From: Phaeodactylum tricornutum CCAP 1055/1
Taxonomy: Eukaryota > Bacillariophyta > Bacillariophyceae > Surirellales > Neidiaceae
DNA length: 64,000 bases
Reading direction: 5' to 3'
Assembly (NCBI RefSeq): GCF_000150955.2
Contig: NC_011671.1
Span: 496,001-560,000, forward strand
Shown here: positions 11,401 to 22,007 of the stretch, in pieces
Layout: each line of letters opens with the position of its first letter
Position numbering within the stretch: position 1 is the first letter of the stretch
Program-made: the position numbers and the translations under genes
The notes under the pieces: model-generated
The model's database searches: none
Told to the model about the DNA's origin: nothing
Seen by the model: only the letters and a program-made list of their open reading frames with translations

Positions 11401-13518
11401 CTTTGGCTTCTTTAACTGAACCATATGCATCCGGGTCCAATGTCAAATACTGGACAAAGTGGTGAAGAATTCCGTTTTTCAGCATGTCAACGCGACAAGA
11501 AGGGTCGAAAGCCAAGATAGATGCCCAAATACCAACCAATAAGCTCTTGTAGTCAGGAGATTGCAGCAATTTCGACACGTAGGGAAAAATTCCCAGAATG
11601 AGTGACAGGTTAACTGCCCATGGGCCAAATTCTAAAAACCGCCGAAGGAGGTGCAACGCACGAATACGGTGTGTCTGACTAAGTAGGACCTGTAGTACCA
11701 TTGGCAGCGGTTCGGGTGGCTCCAGCATTCCGAGTTTCAACTGCATCTTATGGATTGACGTAAATTCTAGCCATACTTCAAAAGCTGTCAATTGCTCTGA
11801 GAAAAACGGTGATGAGACACTCACTGTGTGATTGGTGGGGTGCCTGGAAGTCTTTTCTGTAGGAGCCGGAGCCGTATCCACGTTTTTATCGTCGTCTATA
11901 TCATCCCTGCCTTCTGCATCATGATTTCTTTTGCTTTCTATCAGATGGTTTCCGAGCACTCCGTCATTCATGAGCTGCACCAACATTGTTTCACAGGCCA
12001 AGTCCCAAGATTGCCACAGTTGATGATTCGAAATGCCCGGTGGCAACGGAGGATAGGATACCGGGGTGCAACCCATCGATCGCAGAACTCGGTCAGCCAA
12101 TAAAAAGTTACGAAACATACTGGACATCAGCAAGTCGTGACGAAAAAGTCGCTGAAATAGCGGTTTGGGCAGTACGTTCCAAGCAATTGAGTCCGTTACG
12201 GCGGCAAATATCCAATTCAATTCTCCGAGTGGAGTTTTTCGATCGTTGAAAACACCAGGAATGTGATCTACTGCATCGGGGTGAAGGGAAGCCATGCTGA
12301 CGGGGTTCCTTTGAATGAACCACCGAAGAGCAATCTTGAGTGGAGTGGTTAAACACGACGTAAAAATGTCGACGGGATAGTCTGGGTTCATGGGTAGCCA
12401 TTCGCCTTCAGAGCAAGGACATAGTACGACTGTGTCGCTAACCCACTCCGATGCTTGTTCCCTGAGATTTGTCGGTTCGGTCTGAGCTCGCGATGGTGTC
12501 GAGGAGGGTGCAACCGAAGGATCGGCCATTGGCGCCGTAAAGAAAGGCACTAGCACGCCAGCGGAGGAACAGTCCAAAACAACCTTGGCCGGTAATAGTC
12601 ACGAATGAAGTAAAAATCGTCAGTAGATACTCAACAGCTACCGAACATCTGCCAAAAGTACACACTTACAATACTGGGTTTTCCCAGCCACGTGCGAACA
12701 TCTGCAACCGATAAGGCAATGTATTCTGTACGCTTGGCGTCGAACGCCCATATTTCTCCGTTGTGGGTTGGTCTCGGCACACCATGTCCGTGGTAATGAA
12801 ACAAGACTCTCTCGTTCCGGGCGTGTCGACGGAGATGCTGGCAAAGGCTCCGTACATCTTCCATGGTCGGATCTACCGTCCGTCGTTTGCGCAACGGCCA
12901 GGCCGTGCTGGCTGTCTGCCACTTGGAATACTGTTGCTCAAGGCGTTCTCCGATTTTTTCGCGTGCCGTGGCCGCACGTTCGGCGTTGGGGTCGATCCAA
13001 GTATGAAGCACTGCACAGGGATGAGGTTTATCCACAACATCTGGAGGATCCATACCTAAATTGAGGGCCAAGACGAGACCGATTCCCACAGTCCTGGTTC
13101 GATCCGTAAGGCGCCAGTTCGGTTTGACGTTGGACGCGTCCCGGTCGTCGTCGTCCTCCGCGAACCATTGAAACTTGGGAGTTCGGTAGGGAGGAGTCCC
13201 CGTCGTCGTGGTGTTCCGTATTCGCGACGATTGATGGGACGAGGCGGCCGCCGCACGCAGGGCGTCCGTGCTCAAGGAGCGTGGTAGCATACGGAACGAG
13301 CCGACCCGCCGTGCGATCCCTCCGCCGGTGGCATCCCCTTCTCCCCGTGGTACCGATCCTGGAGTCGATGTTGTTACCACGGCAGGGTTCAATGCGGACC
13401 TGGAAGGTGCTGGTGCGATGTTGTCCGTAGATACTTCCGCCAGCAAATGTTCCGCATTTCCTTCAGCAAGATACGGGGCTTGCATTCGTTCACGGTAGTA
13501 GATGTTTTGAGTCGCCAT
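8456..13518 (-). CDS. RPTOR: Raptor, scaffold subunit of TOR complex 1
   Basis: Two exons: 13518-12670 and 12583-8456. The intron is 86 bp with donor GTAAGT and acceptor AAG. The product is 1,658 residues. The splice joins WLGKPSIV to VLDCSSAGV inside the caspase-like N-terminal domain (residues about 105-300), where VLFHYHGHGVPRP and the DCS motif keep the family His and Cys. HEAT-like repeats follow. A Gln/Pro/Met-rich low-complexity insert spans roughly residues 590-730, then more helices, and WD40 repeats from about residue 1300 to the end (e.g. GGDTGNVHVWG, SGTISGEIKIWD). Raptor recruits TOR kinase substrates and links nutrient state to growth. The N-terminal 105 residues are poorly conserved. 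Shares a 610 bp divergent upstream region with the ankyrin gene. Confidence 0.95.
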
Positions 13519-14128
13519 GACTTGGAAGAAAAAGCCGCAAGTTTATGTACGAACGTACTGGGGGGCTGCACCAGTTGCCTCGTGTCCTTTAACTTCTTTC
13601 CCGTACAGGTTTACAGTCAAGAGCGAGGCCATAGGTCCAAAAGCGAATCGGGTGCAACCAACAAAGGTGTGAAAATGATTCCGCCCGTCTCGTCCGTTTC
13701 CTGGGCTCGCCGTATCATCATACCATTATAGAAAGATCTCTGAATTGCCTGACGAGAAAGCGAGTGTCGCAGTTCGTATTCAAATTTGATTTATCCGGAC
13801 GACAGCGATACCTTTTTATTAATGTTAAATACGATTCATATCAATGTCAAATATAGGTAGTCGACATTAATTCCCGGCTCTTCTTTTGTCACGGATTCAG
13901 AATTGCCCACCCTGAAATGGCAATGACTGTGAGTTCAATCTCACTGTCAATCGCAGGCAGTGAGTGGGGTAGCAAGTCTCAACAGAGACTGATTGATTAA
14001 GTGTGAATAACTGCCGATGGCGGCAGCGAAGGAGCAACCGGACCGCTTGTGCAGGGACCGACCCGATGTGAGTCCAGGAGTAGCAAGGAAACTAAACCGC
14101 TGATTCGCAAGTTTCGTGAACGTGTACC
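13519..14128. promoter_or_regulatory. Divergent upstream region shared by Raptor and the ankyrin gene
   Basis: 610 bp with no supported gene. It is AT-rich around 13790-13870. It contains a quasi-palindrome built on the TGACTGTGA motif at 13924-13949. Confidence 0.45.
13924..13949. promoter_or_regulatory. Quasi-palindrome containing TGACTGTGA
   Basis: Arms TGACTGTGAG and CTCACTGTCA are separated by six bases; they are reverse complements except at one position. It lies 205 bp before the ankyrin ATG. It looks like a site for a dimeric DNA-binding protein, but no function is proven. Confidence 0.4.
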
Positions 14129-15376
14129 ATGGTATTTCTTCTCAAAGGGTGTCTTCCTTCGAAAGCGCGTCGAAGAGGTCGACAGCCTCTTCCCCACGCT
14201 CCCGACCTTGCCATTATTCCGACTTACCGGAGCGTCCCGCGTCAACTGAATCCACTACTGACCGCCTGCTGGAATCAGGAGTGGGAAAGTGTGCAAAATT
14301 TACTGGATTCGTACCCGGAGGACACGTACTACAAAACCGATCACACTGGGCGCACGCCGTTGCACCTGGCTACCATGCCGGGCACCACGTGCCCGGCGCC
14401 TCTCGTTCGGCGCATGATCCACGCAAATCCGCACGCCGTAGTGGAATGCGATCGGCACCAGTTCGGTGGCACCCCTCTGCACTTTGTTTGTGGGTCGCAT
14501 CACGTGCACGACTCCAATCTGGTCCAACTCTTGGTACAAGCCGCTCTGGATACGCATGCGCAATTTCCCCAATCCATCCCCACCCTGCGCATTCACGGAT
14601 GGTCACCTTTTCTGCTCGCCTGTCGCAAAAACCCTCCAATTGCCACTATTTTGATCTTTTTGCGGGTGCAGAACACGCGACCGGATGGACTATGGATGGT
14701 GCCGTGTACCGGTGGGGAAACGTACCTACAGATCACTCGTGCACGGATGTCGCGCGACCAAACGTCACAGTCGCCATTGAACGCGTTGTACTACAGTAGC
14801 ATGATGGAGCACGCTATCGTTCTTCCAGAATTTGGTGTACATTTTTCAGATCTTTCAACTTTACGGGATATGACCCGAGTCCTATTCGAGTTGGATTATG
14901 AAACGATATCAACACTGAAGGAGCACCCAGATCCTACGGTATCCATGTGGACAAAGTGTCTTTTGATTCTTCGTCAACACGTTGACGATCTTTCGTTTTT
15001 GGTGCACGCACTTGCGTGTCTCCACTTCCCAGTCACGCCGCTTCTGAAACTCGCGTGTGTTCTTTTCCCGGAACAAGCCTTCTTGTGTGATGCCAACGGC
15101 CGGCTTCCTTTGCACTTGGCGTTGGTGGAACAATGGAAAGAATGGCAGGGCACCATGGAAGTCTTAATAGCGACGGCTCCGGAAACAGTCAGCATCGTGG
15201 ACCCCGTATCGGGATTGATACCTGCTTGCCTGGCATCCGCCAGTGCCATGCATCATTCGCATTTAATTTCCATGGAATACGTCGAACTGGAAATTGTCTT
15301 TCGACTTTTGCGTACCGATCCAACCTCTCTTCGCATACAACAAGAGTTTTTTCGAAGGTGGAAGGGACAAGCATGA
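14129..15376 (+). CDS. Ankyrin-repeat protein, diatom type
   Basis: Single exon, 415 residues from ATG 14129. Ankyrin repeats are seen at residues about 45-80 (LLTACWNQEWESVQNLL), 68-100 (TDHTGRTPLHLATMPG), 112-150 (GGTPLHFVCGSHH...LVQLLVQ) and 150-185 (GWSPFLLACRK). A weaker repeat follows near 325-345 (DANGRLPLHLALVEQW). The rest is helical and unlike anything I can name. Repeats of this kind bind protein partners; no catalytic motif is present. Proteins with few, divergent ankyrin repeats and long helical spacers are abundant in diatoms. No signal peptide is clear; residues 1-20 are Arg/Lys-rich. Confidence 0.8.
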   Translation: MVFLLKGCLPSKARRRGRQPLPHAPDLAIIPTYRSVPRQLNPLLTACWNQEWESVQNLLDSYPEDTYYKTDHTGRTPLHLATMPGTTCPAPLVRRMIHANPHAVVECDRHQFGGTPLHFVCGSHHVHDSNLVQLLVQAALDTHAQFPQSIPTLRIHGWSPFLLACRKNPPIATILIFLRVQNTRPDGLWMVPCTGGETYLQITRARMSRDQTSQSPLNALYYSSMMEHAIVLPEFGVHFSDLSTLRDMTRVLFELDYETISTLKEHPDPTVSMWTKCLLILRQHVDDLSFLVHALACLHFPVTPLLKLACVLFPEQAFLCDANGRLPLHLALVEQWKEWQGTMEVLIATAPETVSIVDPVSGLIPACLASASAMHHSHLISMEYVELEIVFRLLRTDPTSLRIQQEFFRRWKGQA

Positions 15377-15801
15377 CCAAGTCTATGCATTCGTTCTCGA
15401 ACGAACGTTTTATGCCAGTGGCTACTTGATCTTGGCATTCTGCGAAACGCAGTGCTTGACACTGCCTTACAGTGATCCGCAGGACTCGGCACGAGCAAGA
15501 ACCGGGCACTGACTGCTAGCTTTTACAAGTAGCAGATCCCATGGAGAGGGGATGCGCGGGTATTCCACTCGGTTGGAAGGCAAATTGTTGAATTTGCACG
15601 TTGAAGGCCAAGCTGCCGAAAAAAGTTGTGCTAGAATCACAGCTTCTCACGAAAGAGAGGCATTCAATTAAATACTTGGAAAACTGAAAGGAAAGGCAAG
15701 TTGATTGTAGAGCGTACTTTATCGTTGTGGAGCCTTTGTAAAAGAGCAAACTGTTCCTAGAAACTTCCGCTGGGAGGTTGTTTTGTGACAATCCGATTTT
15801 C
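15377..15801. other. Convergent 3' intergenic region
   Basis: 425 bp between the ends of the ankyrin gene and DPH2. No gene, tRNA or repeat seen; it should hold both 3' ends. Confidence 0.5.
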
Positions 15802-17559
15802 TCACCGGTTTCCGTAGTTGGACGCGATACCTTTTTGGCCTACAATCGCTCCTTGAACTTTGGTGTCTAATTCGACTTGGAGACCCTGGTACTCGCGCGC
15901 TTTCAGATACTCCGCCGCTGCACTGTGGTATGTAGTGAGTTGACCTTTTCCCGGCAACGAGTTCAACTCCACATTCTCCTCTGTCTGCCCTTTCACGGTC
16001 GGAGCCGATTCGTAGCGACCAGTAACCAGAGAGAAATAGGGAGCATCCGATTCATCGTCTAACTCCTTGGTAGTTGAATTGAAAGCTTCCGTAGTATTGT
16101 TCGTTGCTTCAGCTTGTAGCAGGTATTCGTGGACATCCAAAGCGTAGTCTACAGAACCCCAATCCGTCACTCCCAACGCCATGCTTAGCTCCAATGGTGT
16201 TAGAACGGGTACCGGGAACTCGCGATCCTCTTCCAACAAGGAATGCTCAGGACAAGCTACTAGGACAAAACAGTCAATTTCGGCGAAGTTGGCCAATTTG
16301 GCAGGATTGATTTTCCCAACGACCAAGGTGTAACTAACCCGCTCGTGATCCTGGATGAGGCGCCGTAGATTGTAGACAATCTCACGCATGCGTGTATCAC
16401 TCAGATTAGCGACCAGAATGCCAAAAACAGCTGAGTGTTTGGCCTTTTGCACCAGATAAAACCGGCGATTTAGGATTCTTTGGAACTTTGGCGATAGCTC
16501 TGTTACTAGCGACTCGTCCACAGGATTCCACACCCAATAGGCAGAGGGACCACTTCCCGACAGGAACCTTAGTACAATGTTTAAGTACTGGCGATCCAGG
16601 TCATCACCAATAAACAAAAATACAAAGTCTGAGTATCGCAAATCTGTAGGAAGTTCCAGTCCACCAACGACGAAATTGCCAGGCCCTGTCGAACCCCTTT
16701 TACAAGTCGATATAGCTAGATTTGACACTTCATCAGAGATGGGACACTCTTCAGCTGTTGACGCGGCTCCTGCTTGGCTCTTGCAGCAATCAGTTTGCGA
16801 AGACCTAGCCGCCTTTGTAAGCTCAGAGGACTCCGTTGACGACTTGCCGCAAGACTCGGTTAGTTTTCCACAACCTGAGAATTGACTGTGAAGTGGCTTA
16901 TAGTTAGTAGCCCTTGGCGGGATTCTTCCAAGTGTCACGTGAAAATTCTCTTCCTCCAGCTTGGATTGCAATTCCTCCATGGCGTGATGATAACCGACAT
17001 CGTAAAGCACCAGCATTCGCTCTACAGACTCCACCTGTGCTGCCTGCTTCGCGACTACGTGTTCCACGCAGCGCTGCACATTGATTGGTGATCGACCGAA
17101 ACTGTATAAGACAGGTACCTGATTGCTCGGGCTGAGACAGGCGTGTCCAAAATGTACCAAACAAGTCGCTTCCAAATGAGCTGCTGCTACTTGGTCTGGG
17201 CAGCAAGCTGCGTAGGTGGTGTCACCAAGACAAAAGACGAGAGCGTTGGGTAAGGCTTCCTCCAAAGCCCAGCAAACGGCTGGTGCGTCATGCAAAAGCT
17301 CGTCCGGGAATTGCAAAGCCACACGATGACTCCAAACGTCTTCCCTTTCTGATTCTTTCTGTCGCGACGGCGGCGGAAATCTCTGAATTTGTTTTACAAG
17401 ATAATCGATTTCGAAATAGTCATGTACCGAAACGGACTGGGCTCGAGCGGATGTTGTGACAACATTTGACGTCGCCGACGCTGCAGCTTCTTGCATAATG
17501 CGAGAGCCGTCGTCAAACATTAGCTGCGGTGGCGGTGGTCGTGAATCCGATTCCGTCAT
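15802..17559 (-). CDS. DPH2: Diphthamide biosynthesis protein 2
   Basis: Single exon, 585 residues from ATG 17559. The family signature is plain: FEIDYLVKQIQRF near residue 50, VALQFPDELL near 80, then LGDTTYAACCPDQVAAAHLEA near 125-145 and VHFGHACLSP. The C-terminal third contains LVVGKINPAKLANFAEIDCFVLVACPEHSLLE. With DPH1 it forms the [4Fe-4S] enzyme that transfers a 3-amino-3-carboxypropyl group from S-adenosylmethionine to a histidine of elongation factor 2, the first step of diphthamide synthesis in the cytosol. A Ser/Thr/Cys-rich insert of about 70 residues sits in the middle (residues about 230-300). One TGACTGTGA copy at 16883 lies inside the coding sequence. Confidence 0.92.
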   Translation of the reverse strand: MTESDSRPPPPQLMFDDGSRIMQEAAASATSNVVTTSARAQSVSVHDYFEIDYLVKQIQRFPPPSRQKESEREDVWSHRVALQFPDELLHDAPAVCWALEEALPNALVFCLGDTTYAACCPDQVAAAHLEATCLVHFGHACLSPSNQVPVLYSFGRSPINVQRCVEHVVAKQAAQVESVERMLVLYDVGYHHAMEELQSKLEEENFHVTLGRIPPRATNYKPLHSQFSGCGKLTESCGKSSTESSELTKAARSSQTDCCKSQAGAASTAEECPISDEVSNLAISTCKRGSTGPGNFVVGGLELPTDLRYSDFVFLFIGDDLDRQYLNIVLRFLSGSGPSAYWVWNPVDESLVTELSPKFQRILNRRFYLVQKAKHSAVFGILVANLSDTRMREIVYNLRRLIQDHERVSYTLVVGKINPAKLANFAEIDCFVLVACPEHSLLEEDREFPVPVLTPLELSMALGVTDWGSVDYALDVHEYLLQAEATNNTTEAFNSTTKELDDESDAPYFSLVTGRYESAPTVKGQTEENVELNSLPGKGQLTTYHSAAAEYLKAREYQGLQVELDTKVQGAIVGQKGIASNYGNR

Positions 17560-17862
17560 ACTTTCGATTGGAGATGTAAATTGCTATGAATAGACGGACA
17601 AGTAGCCTTGAACAATAATGTGCATCCATTTTGGAAGCAAGTTACCACCAATCTCGATAAGAACGAGACTGAATACATTGAGCCCCAATGGTCGTAGATT
17701 CTGGATTCCCTGACTGTGAATGACATTTTGAGGAAAGCAAGGTTGCAAAATGCCTCGGGAAGTGACAGGGAAAAATTCCCCTATGTAAACGCCGGTCATT
17801 TTGAAGAATTACAGAGTCAATGACTAACAGTAAAGAGTAGAAGAGTTTCTGTTGGGGTTGCC
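17560..17862. promoter_or_regulatory. Divergent upstream region of DPH2 and the secreted Cys-rich gene
   Basis: About 300 bp between two start codons, so both promoters are here. A TGACTGTGA copy lies at 17711-17719. The short open frames inside are not supported. Confidence 0.45.
17711..17719 (+). promoter_or_regulatory. TGACTGTGA motif, 152 bp before the secreted-protein start
   Basis: Exact copy, same orientation as the downstream gene; role inferred from recurrence only. Confidence 0.35.
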
Positions 17863-18690
17863 ATGTTTTGCTCATATCACTCCAACTTGGTTTTCATCAT
17901 GACCTCTTACCAGACGGTAGCTCTTGTCTTCTGCCTTTGTGCCTTTGCTGTCGCACAGGTTCAAAGTTTCTGTCCTTGCGTTTACGATACGCACCCTGAT
18001 GGAGAACCGGGCTGCCGCGTCTACGGGGAATTTGCCGGGGACGTAATTCCCTGGTACCGGGCCAACGAAACGTGCGCCGACGCCTTGAACCTTACTATCC
18101 GACCCTTTGGTCACACAGCCCTCTGGAGTGCTTGCCCATACACCAACGGGACTGGACACAATGTAGACGCCCTTGTAAACTATGTGCGGACCAATACCGA
18201 GCCCTTTGTAATGGAAACTCGTCTTAGATTTCCTCAATTTTTTGTGGACGATGGCAACAACGGAACCAAACTTGTCGACGAGATTGTAACTGAACAAGGA
18301 ACTTTTCTGGACTGTGTCAATAGAACATCGTTCTGCTGGTCTCAAATTAAGATTTACTTTCAAACACAGCCTTTGCAAATGAATCCAATCTGTGAAGACT
18401 TACATTACCGCCAAAAGATTACACTGTCGAACGAGCAGTTAACGGTGCGTAAGCTCCTTTGTGAAAATACAAAAGCTATAGAAGGATGCGAACTATCACA
18501 AGAACAGATCATGCACGAGGGGAAACTCCATGGGGACGAATCATGTGAGGCCTATAGTATACCTGCGGATCCATCTCTGGTCCCAGATGCGGAACTCTGC
18601 GACCTGGTAGCCCCTGCTAGCAGCTCGTCGTCGGTTTTCCTACGGAGGGCACCTCTTTTTGTGATGTTCGTTAGTCAGCTTATGTTGTGA
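17863..18690 (+). CDS. Secreted or GPI-anchored Cys-rich protein, unknown function
   Basis: 275 residues from ATG 17863; the ATG at 17899 gives a cleaner signal peptide (MTSYQTVALVFCLCAFAVAQVQS), so the true start may be there. The mature part has about a dozen well-spread cysteines (CPCVYD, GCRVYG, ETCADAL, LDCVNRTSFCW, NPICEDL, ESCEAY), consistent with disulphides, and several N-glycosylation sites (NET, NLT, NGT, NRT). The last 25 residues are a Ser run followed by a hydrophobic tail (VFLRRAPLFVMFVSQLML), which suggests a GPI anchor or a membrane end. I do not recognise the family. Likely a cell-surface protein. Its stop codon is only 23 bp from that of the carboxypeptidase on the other strand. 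Confidence 0.75.
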   Translation: MFCSYHSNLVFIMTSYQTVALVFCLCAFAVAQVQSFCPCVYDTHPDGEPGCRVYGEFAGDVIPWYRANETCADALNLTIRPFGHTALWSACPYTNGTGHNVDALVNYVRTNTEPFVMETRLRFPQFFVDDGNNGTKLVDEIVTEQGTFLDCVNRTSFCWSQIKIYFQTQPLQMNPICEDLHYRQKITLSNEQLTVRKLLCENTKAIEGCELSQEQIMHEGKLHGDESCEAYSIPADPSLVPDAELCDLVAPASSSSSVFLRRAPLFVMFVSQLML

Positions 18691-18713
18691 GAAATCAATA
18701 GAAGCGCCATTAA

Positions 18714-20375
18714 CTAGAACCCATGTGCTAGAAACCGTCGAAACATCTCCAGAGCTTCCACAGGGCGGTAGGAGGGTACTTCGTGGCCAGCTCCGTGCAC
18801 TGTCACAAATGTGAAGGTAGCGTTGGTCTTGTCTCCCAGATCGAAAGTTGTGACGAATCCGGAGGTTTGCTCTTGAGCTTGCCATGCCTTCCAGATTGAT
18901 GATGCTTCGGCTAGATCCCAGAGCCAATATTGAGTCCCGGCGGTCGAGCAGATACTATCATCATCGCCGGAATAAATGAGCATATTGAGATCGTGCTTGC
19001 CGGCTTTGGCTTGATCGATAAGCTCTTGGTAAAGCCCAATCGTCGGAATATCTACGTCAGATTTCGAGTATCGTACGCCTCCACAAACATCCCAGGGCTT
19101 AGCACTCGGTGCAACATGCAAGGCATCCCGCACCTCTTCTCGATCCAAATAGTTTTCAAGAAACTCTTGTGAACAAGGCTTAAAAGCAGCTTGTGGATCA
19201 CTCTGCGTGTTTTGGCCGTTCGTACGATTCAGCAAGGTGTCGACTTCGATGGACGAGGTCGACGGGTTAGAAATGTCAAGCGTGGCGGTCGCCATAGGGT
19301 CGTGGCCGTCTTTCGTCGTTTTCAAGACTCTGTGGTTACGATTGCTGACTGGTCGCTCCAGATGGGAATACTCAGCAGCATCTTTCTTACAAACCGGATA
19401 ATCCAAGGCATACGGATTGATACCGTGTCCAAACTGTTTGAACATGTTTGTGGTGATTTGGTCACATTCTCTGGACATCCAGTAGTTAGAATCCTTGCAT
19501 TTTTTACTCCAATCGTCAAAGAGCGGTTTGGCTATGAGACCGTGGCTATAGTAAGCTTCAAACTGAGTTACCATGTTCGATAAAGGGTCCACATATGGAT
19601 TTCCAAGCAAGAATCCTTTGAAATTGACGAAATGGTCAATATCACGACGAAGAATTTCCAAAGTCATTTGGGGAATATAGTGACCCCCGTAGGACTCGGA
19701 CGATACGTAGAAGTCGTTAGTCTGGCGTTCTGGGTAGCGCTGCAAGAACTCCACAATAAAGTTGTAGTTGTCTGCTGCTGCTTGCTCGTCGCCAGTGATG
19801 TAGTCCTCCGCTGCATCACAATATGAAAACCCTACTCCAGCAGGTTGTTCAAAATAGATCATGTTGGCAACCTTATTCCAACTGTATGGATTGTCGTGAA
19901 GCCTCCCACTTTTTGAAATGTAGAATGGCCCGTGCTCAGCACCCATGCCCAGTAAACCTGAACATCCCGGTCCGCCACTGGAGAAAAGACATCCGGAACA
20001 CGACAAGTTTGAATTAGCAAAATAAATCGCTCAAAGTTTGTGTTGCTTCTCTGTGCGTCGGTCGAATACTTACTTGGTCCAGAGCACGACAGGATCGTTG
20101 GCAGGATCAGACTGGCTCTCCATGTACCAGTAAAATATGTGTCGCGTTGCCGATACGTCCAAATACCCCGAAAATTGTTCAAACCCTGGATCGTAGTCTA
20201 AGCCGGGCAACATGGTTATGCGATCGTCCTCAGCACTGGCAGTACGTTCTTGGACCGCAAGATGCACCCGTACATCCGATGGAGTTTCTTTCTTGTAAGC
20301 TGCAAAATTGTACAAAGAAGCGGTCAAAAAGGCGCCGATCGCAAAGATGCTTTTCCCCATCACTGTAGTGCTCAT
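18714..20375 (-). CDS. Serine carboxypeptidase, peptidase family S10
   Basis: Two exons, 20375-20074 and 19977-18714, with a GTAAGT...CAG intron of 96 bp. The product is 521 residues. The splice restores WTNGGPGCSG, the oxyanion-hole motif of the family. The catalytic Ser is in [13 protein letters not shown], the Asp in [14 protein letters not shown] and the His in [14 protein letters not shown] hydrophobic N-terminus (residues about 5-25) acts as signal peptide or anchor, so the enzyme should enter the secretory path or vacuole and remove C-terminal residues from peptides. A frame without ATG extends upstream to 20417 and is not used. Length fits the family. The 3' end nearly touches the convergent secreted-protein gene. 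Confidence 0.93.
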
Positions 20376-20960
20376 GTTCGTCGATGCAATGTGCTCGCTT
20401 TTCGTATTTGCAGTCAAATCACCTCACAATCCCGGTTACATACAGCCTAGTCGGCTGGGTGTTCTGCTATGTATACTCGCGCAAGGGAACTGGAGCGCTT
20501 ACAGTTAGTCTAGGTTGAACTGTTTCTCTGAAGCGGCGAAAAATGGAGGGTGCCCATCAAATATTTGCATGACAGTACACTGTATGGAAGGATTGCTGTA
20601 ATCGGATCTGTCCTGAACAAGTCTCATTTCAGTGTCACATATAGGTGCACGATGATTTAGCAGATGCACACTCTACTAGAGCTAGGGAAACCCAGATAGG
20701 GCACGTCGTCCGGACTCATCATCAAACCCATCCTCGCTGGCAACTCACTGGTTGATCACGTCGACCTTAAGGTTGAACATAGCTTCAAGATCCAGTTCAC
20801 AAAGACAACATAGGAGCTCATTAACAGTCGGATCTGTCATTTTAGTCGAAGAGATAGTTACAGTTAGTTAGTTGCTAGCTAGACTACAAATAGACTGCAA
20901 TAGGGACTAGCAAATGAGCAATTACGCAGAACTACCGCAACGGAGAGTTCTGTGCCCTTA
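20376..20960. other. Intergenic between two minus-strand genes
   Basis: 585 bp with no supported gene. It is the upstream region of the carboxypeptidase and the 3' side of the trigger-factor gene. Two ACAGTTAG copies are visible, near 20500 and 20860. Confidence 0.45.
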
Positions 20961-21671
20961 CTACTCTTCGCTAGCGACCCTGACATCGATCACCTTCTCT
21001 TCCTTGGTTTCGTCGTCTAAATTTTGCTTCTCTGCATCAAAAACAGCATTGAATTTTGCGGTGAAGTTGATGTTGTCACCAACTTTGTATCCCTTACTAA
21101 TGGCCTCCACATCCTCATTGACATTTATCTCCCCGGCGCTTCCTGGAATCGATTTCAAGCCAAAAGAATTCACAGCAGCTTCCACCGTTTTAATAATAGC
21201 TTCTTGAACCGAGAATCCAGTGATTTGAGGCTGAGCATAGGGGGGTACTTGTCCCTAAGTGTGGAAAGCAAGAACAGTTTAGATATTGCATGCAAAGAAA
21301 CTTCCCCACTCTCAGAGACTCACTTTGCGAAATCCAGGGAAATTTGCCTTTTTTGCGGCATCCTTAAGAATCTGCGACCGAATTTCCTTTATCAGTGCCC
21401 CCTCCACTTCCGCCGTCATCCAAAAGCTGTAGACGGCTCCGTCGTCACTTTTGACATTCTCCACTTGAGCCATTTTCTTCATTCGAGATCCAGGCATTGA
21501 TTTCTCTGGATTCAGCTCTTCCCCACCATCCGGTTCAGGCTCAAGAGCAACTGCTGCCAGAGTCTGAAAAGCCACATTTCTGGAGAGAGTCGAAAACGCC
21601 GGCTGCTGGACGAAGGACCAAGATGTGTGGATCGATAACAGAGCAGCGAAAAACGGGAAAAACGGTTTCAT
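20961..21671 (-). CDS. Plastid trigger-factor N-domain protein (stand-alone ribosome-binding domain)
   Basis: Two exons, 21671-21324 and 21254-20961, separated by a 69 bp intron (GTGAGT...TAG). The product is 213 residues. The splice joins FPGFRK to GQVPPYAQPQITGFSVQ, rebuilding the trigger-factor signature FPGFRKGKxP that docks on ribosomal protein L23. The N-terminus is a signal peptide ending near SWSFVQQP, an AFAP-like motif, followed by a transit-like stretch: plastid targeting. The protein ends after the N-terminal fold (KFNAVFDAE) with a charged tail. The peptidyl-prolyl isomerase and C-terminal chaperone parts are absent. Short trigger-factor-like proteins of this type are known from plastids; a role in plastid translation or nascent-chain handling is inferred. 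Confidence 0.85.
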
Positions 21672-22007
21672 TCTTTTTTTTCGCGAAGAGAAGCTTTATT
21701 TGTTTGAGAAAATAAGGTCTGCGGCAAACTATTCGACCTGAGGTATCATGGTTGTGGTCTTTCCATTCGCAGTCAGCGGAATCCACGGGCAGCCGTTGAT
21801 CCAACAATCCGTCACTTTCAGTGACTCATGAGAATCTGGATTGCATGCTGTGGTACGTACACTTTTACTACAAACGGTCCGCGAGAATCGAGAGTCCAAG
21901 AGGTTACAATTATATTAGCAGTAAGTGTTATTGTGAAAACATAGTTGCATTTAAATTTCATTCTTGTTTTTCGAATATGTTTCTTATATTATTACTGTTA
22001 ATTTCAA
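21672..22007. other. Intergenic, trigger-factor promoter side
   Basis: No gene seen. AT-rich from about 21890 to 22007, where it meets the inverted-repeat-bounded unit. Confidence 0.4.
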
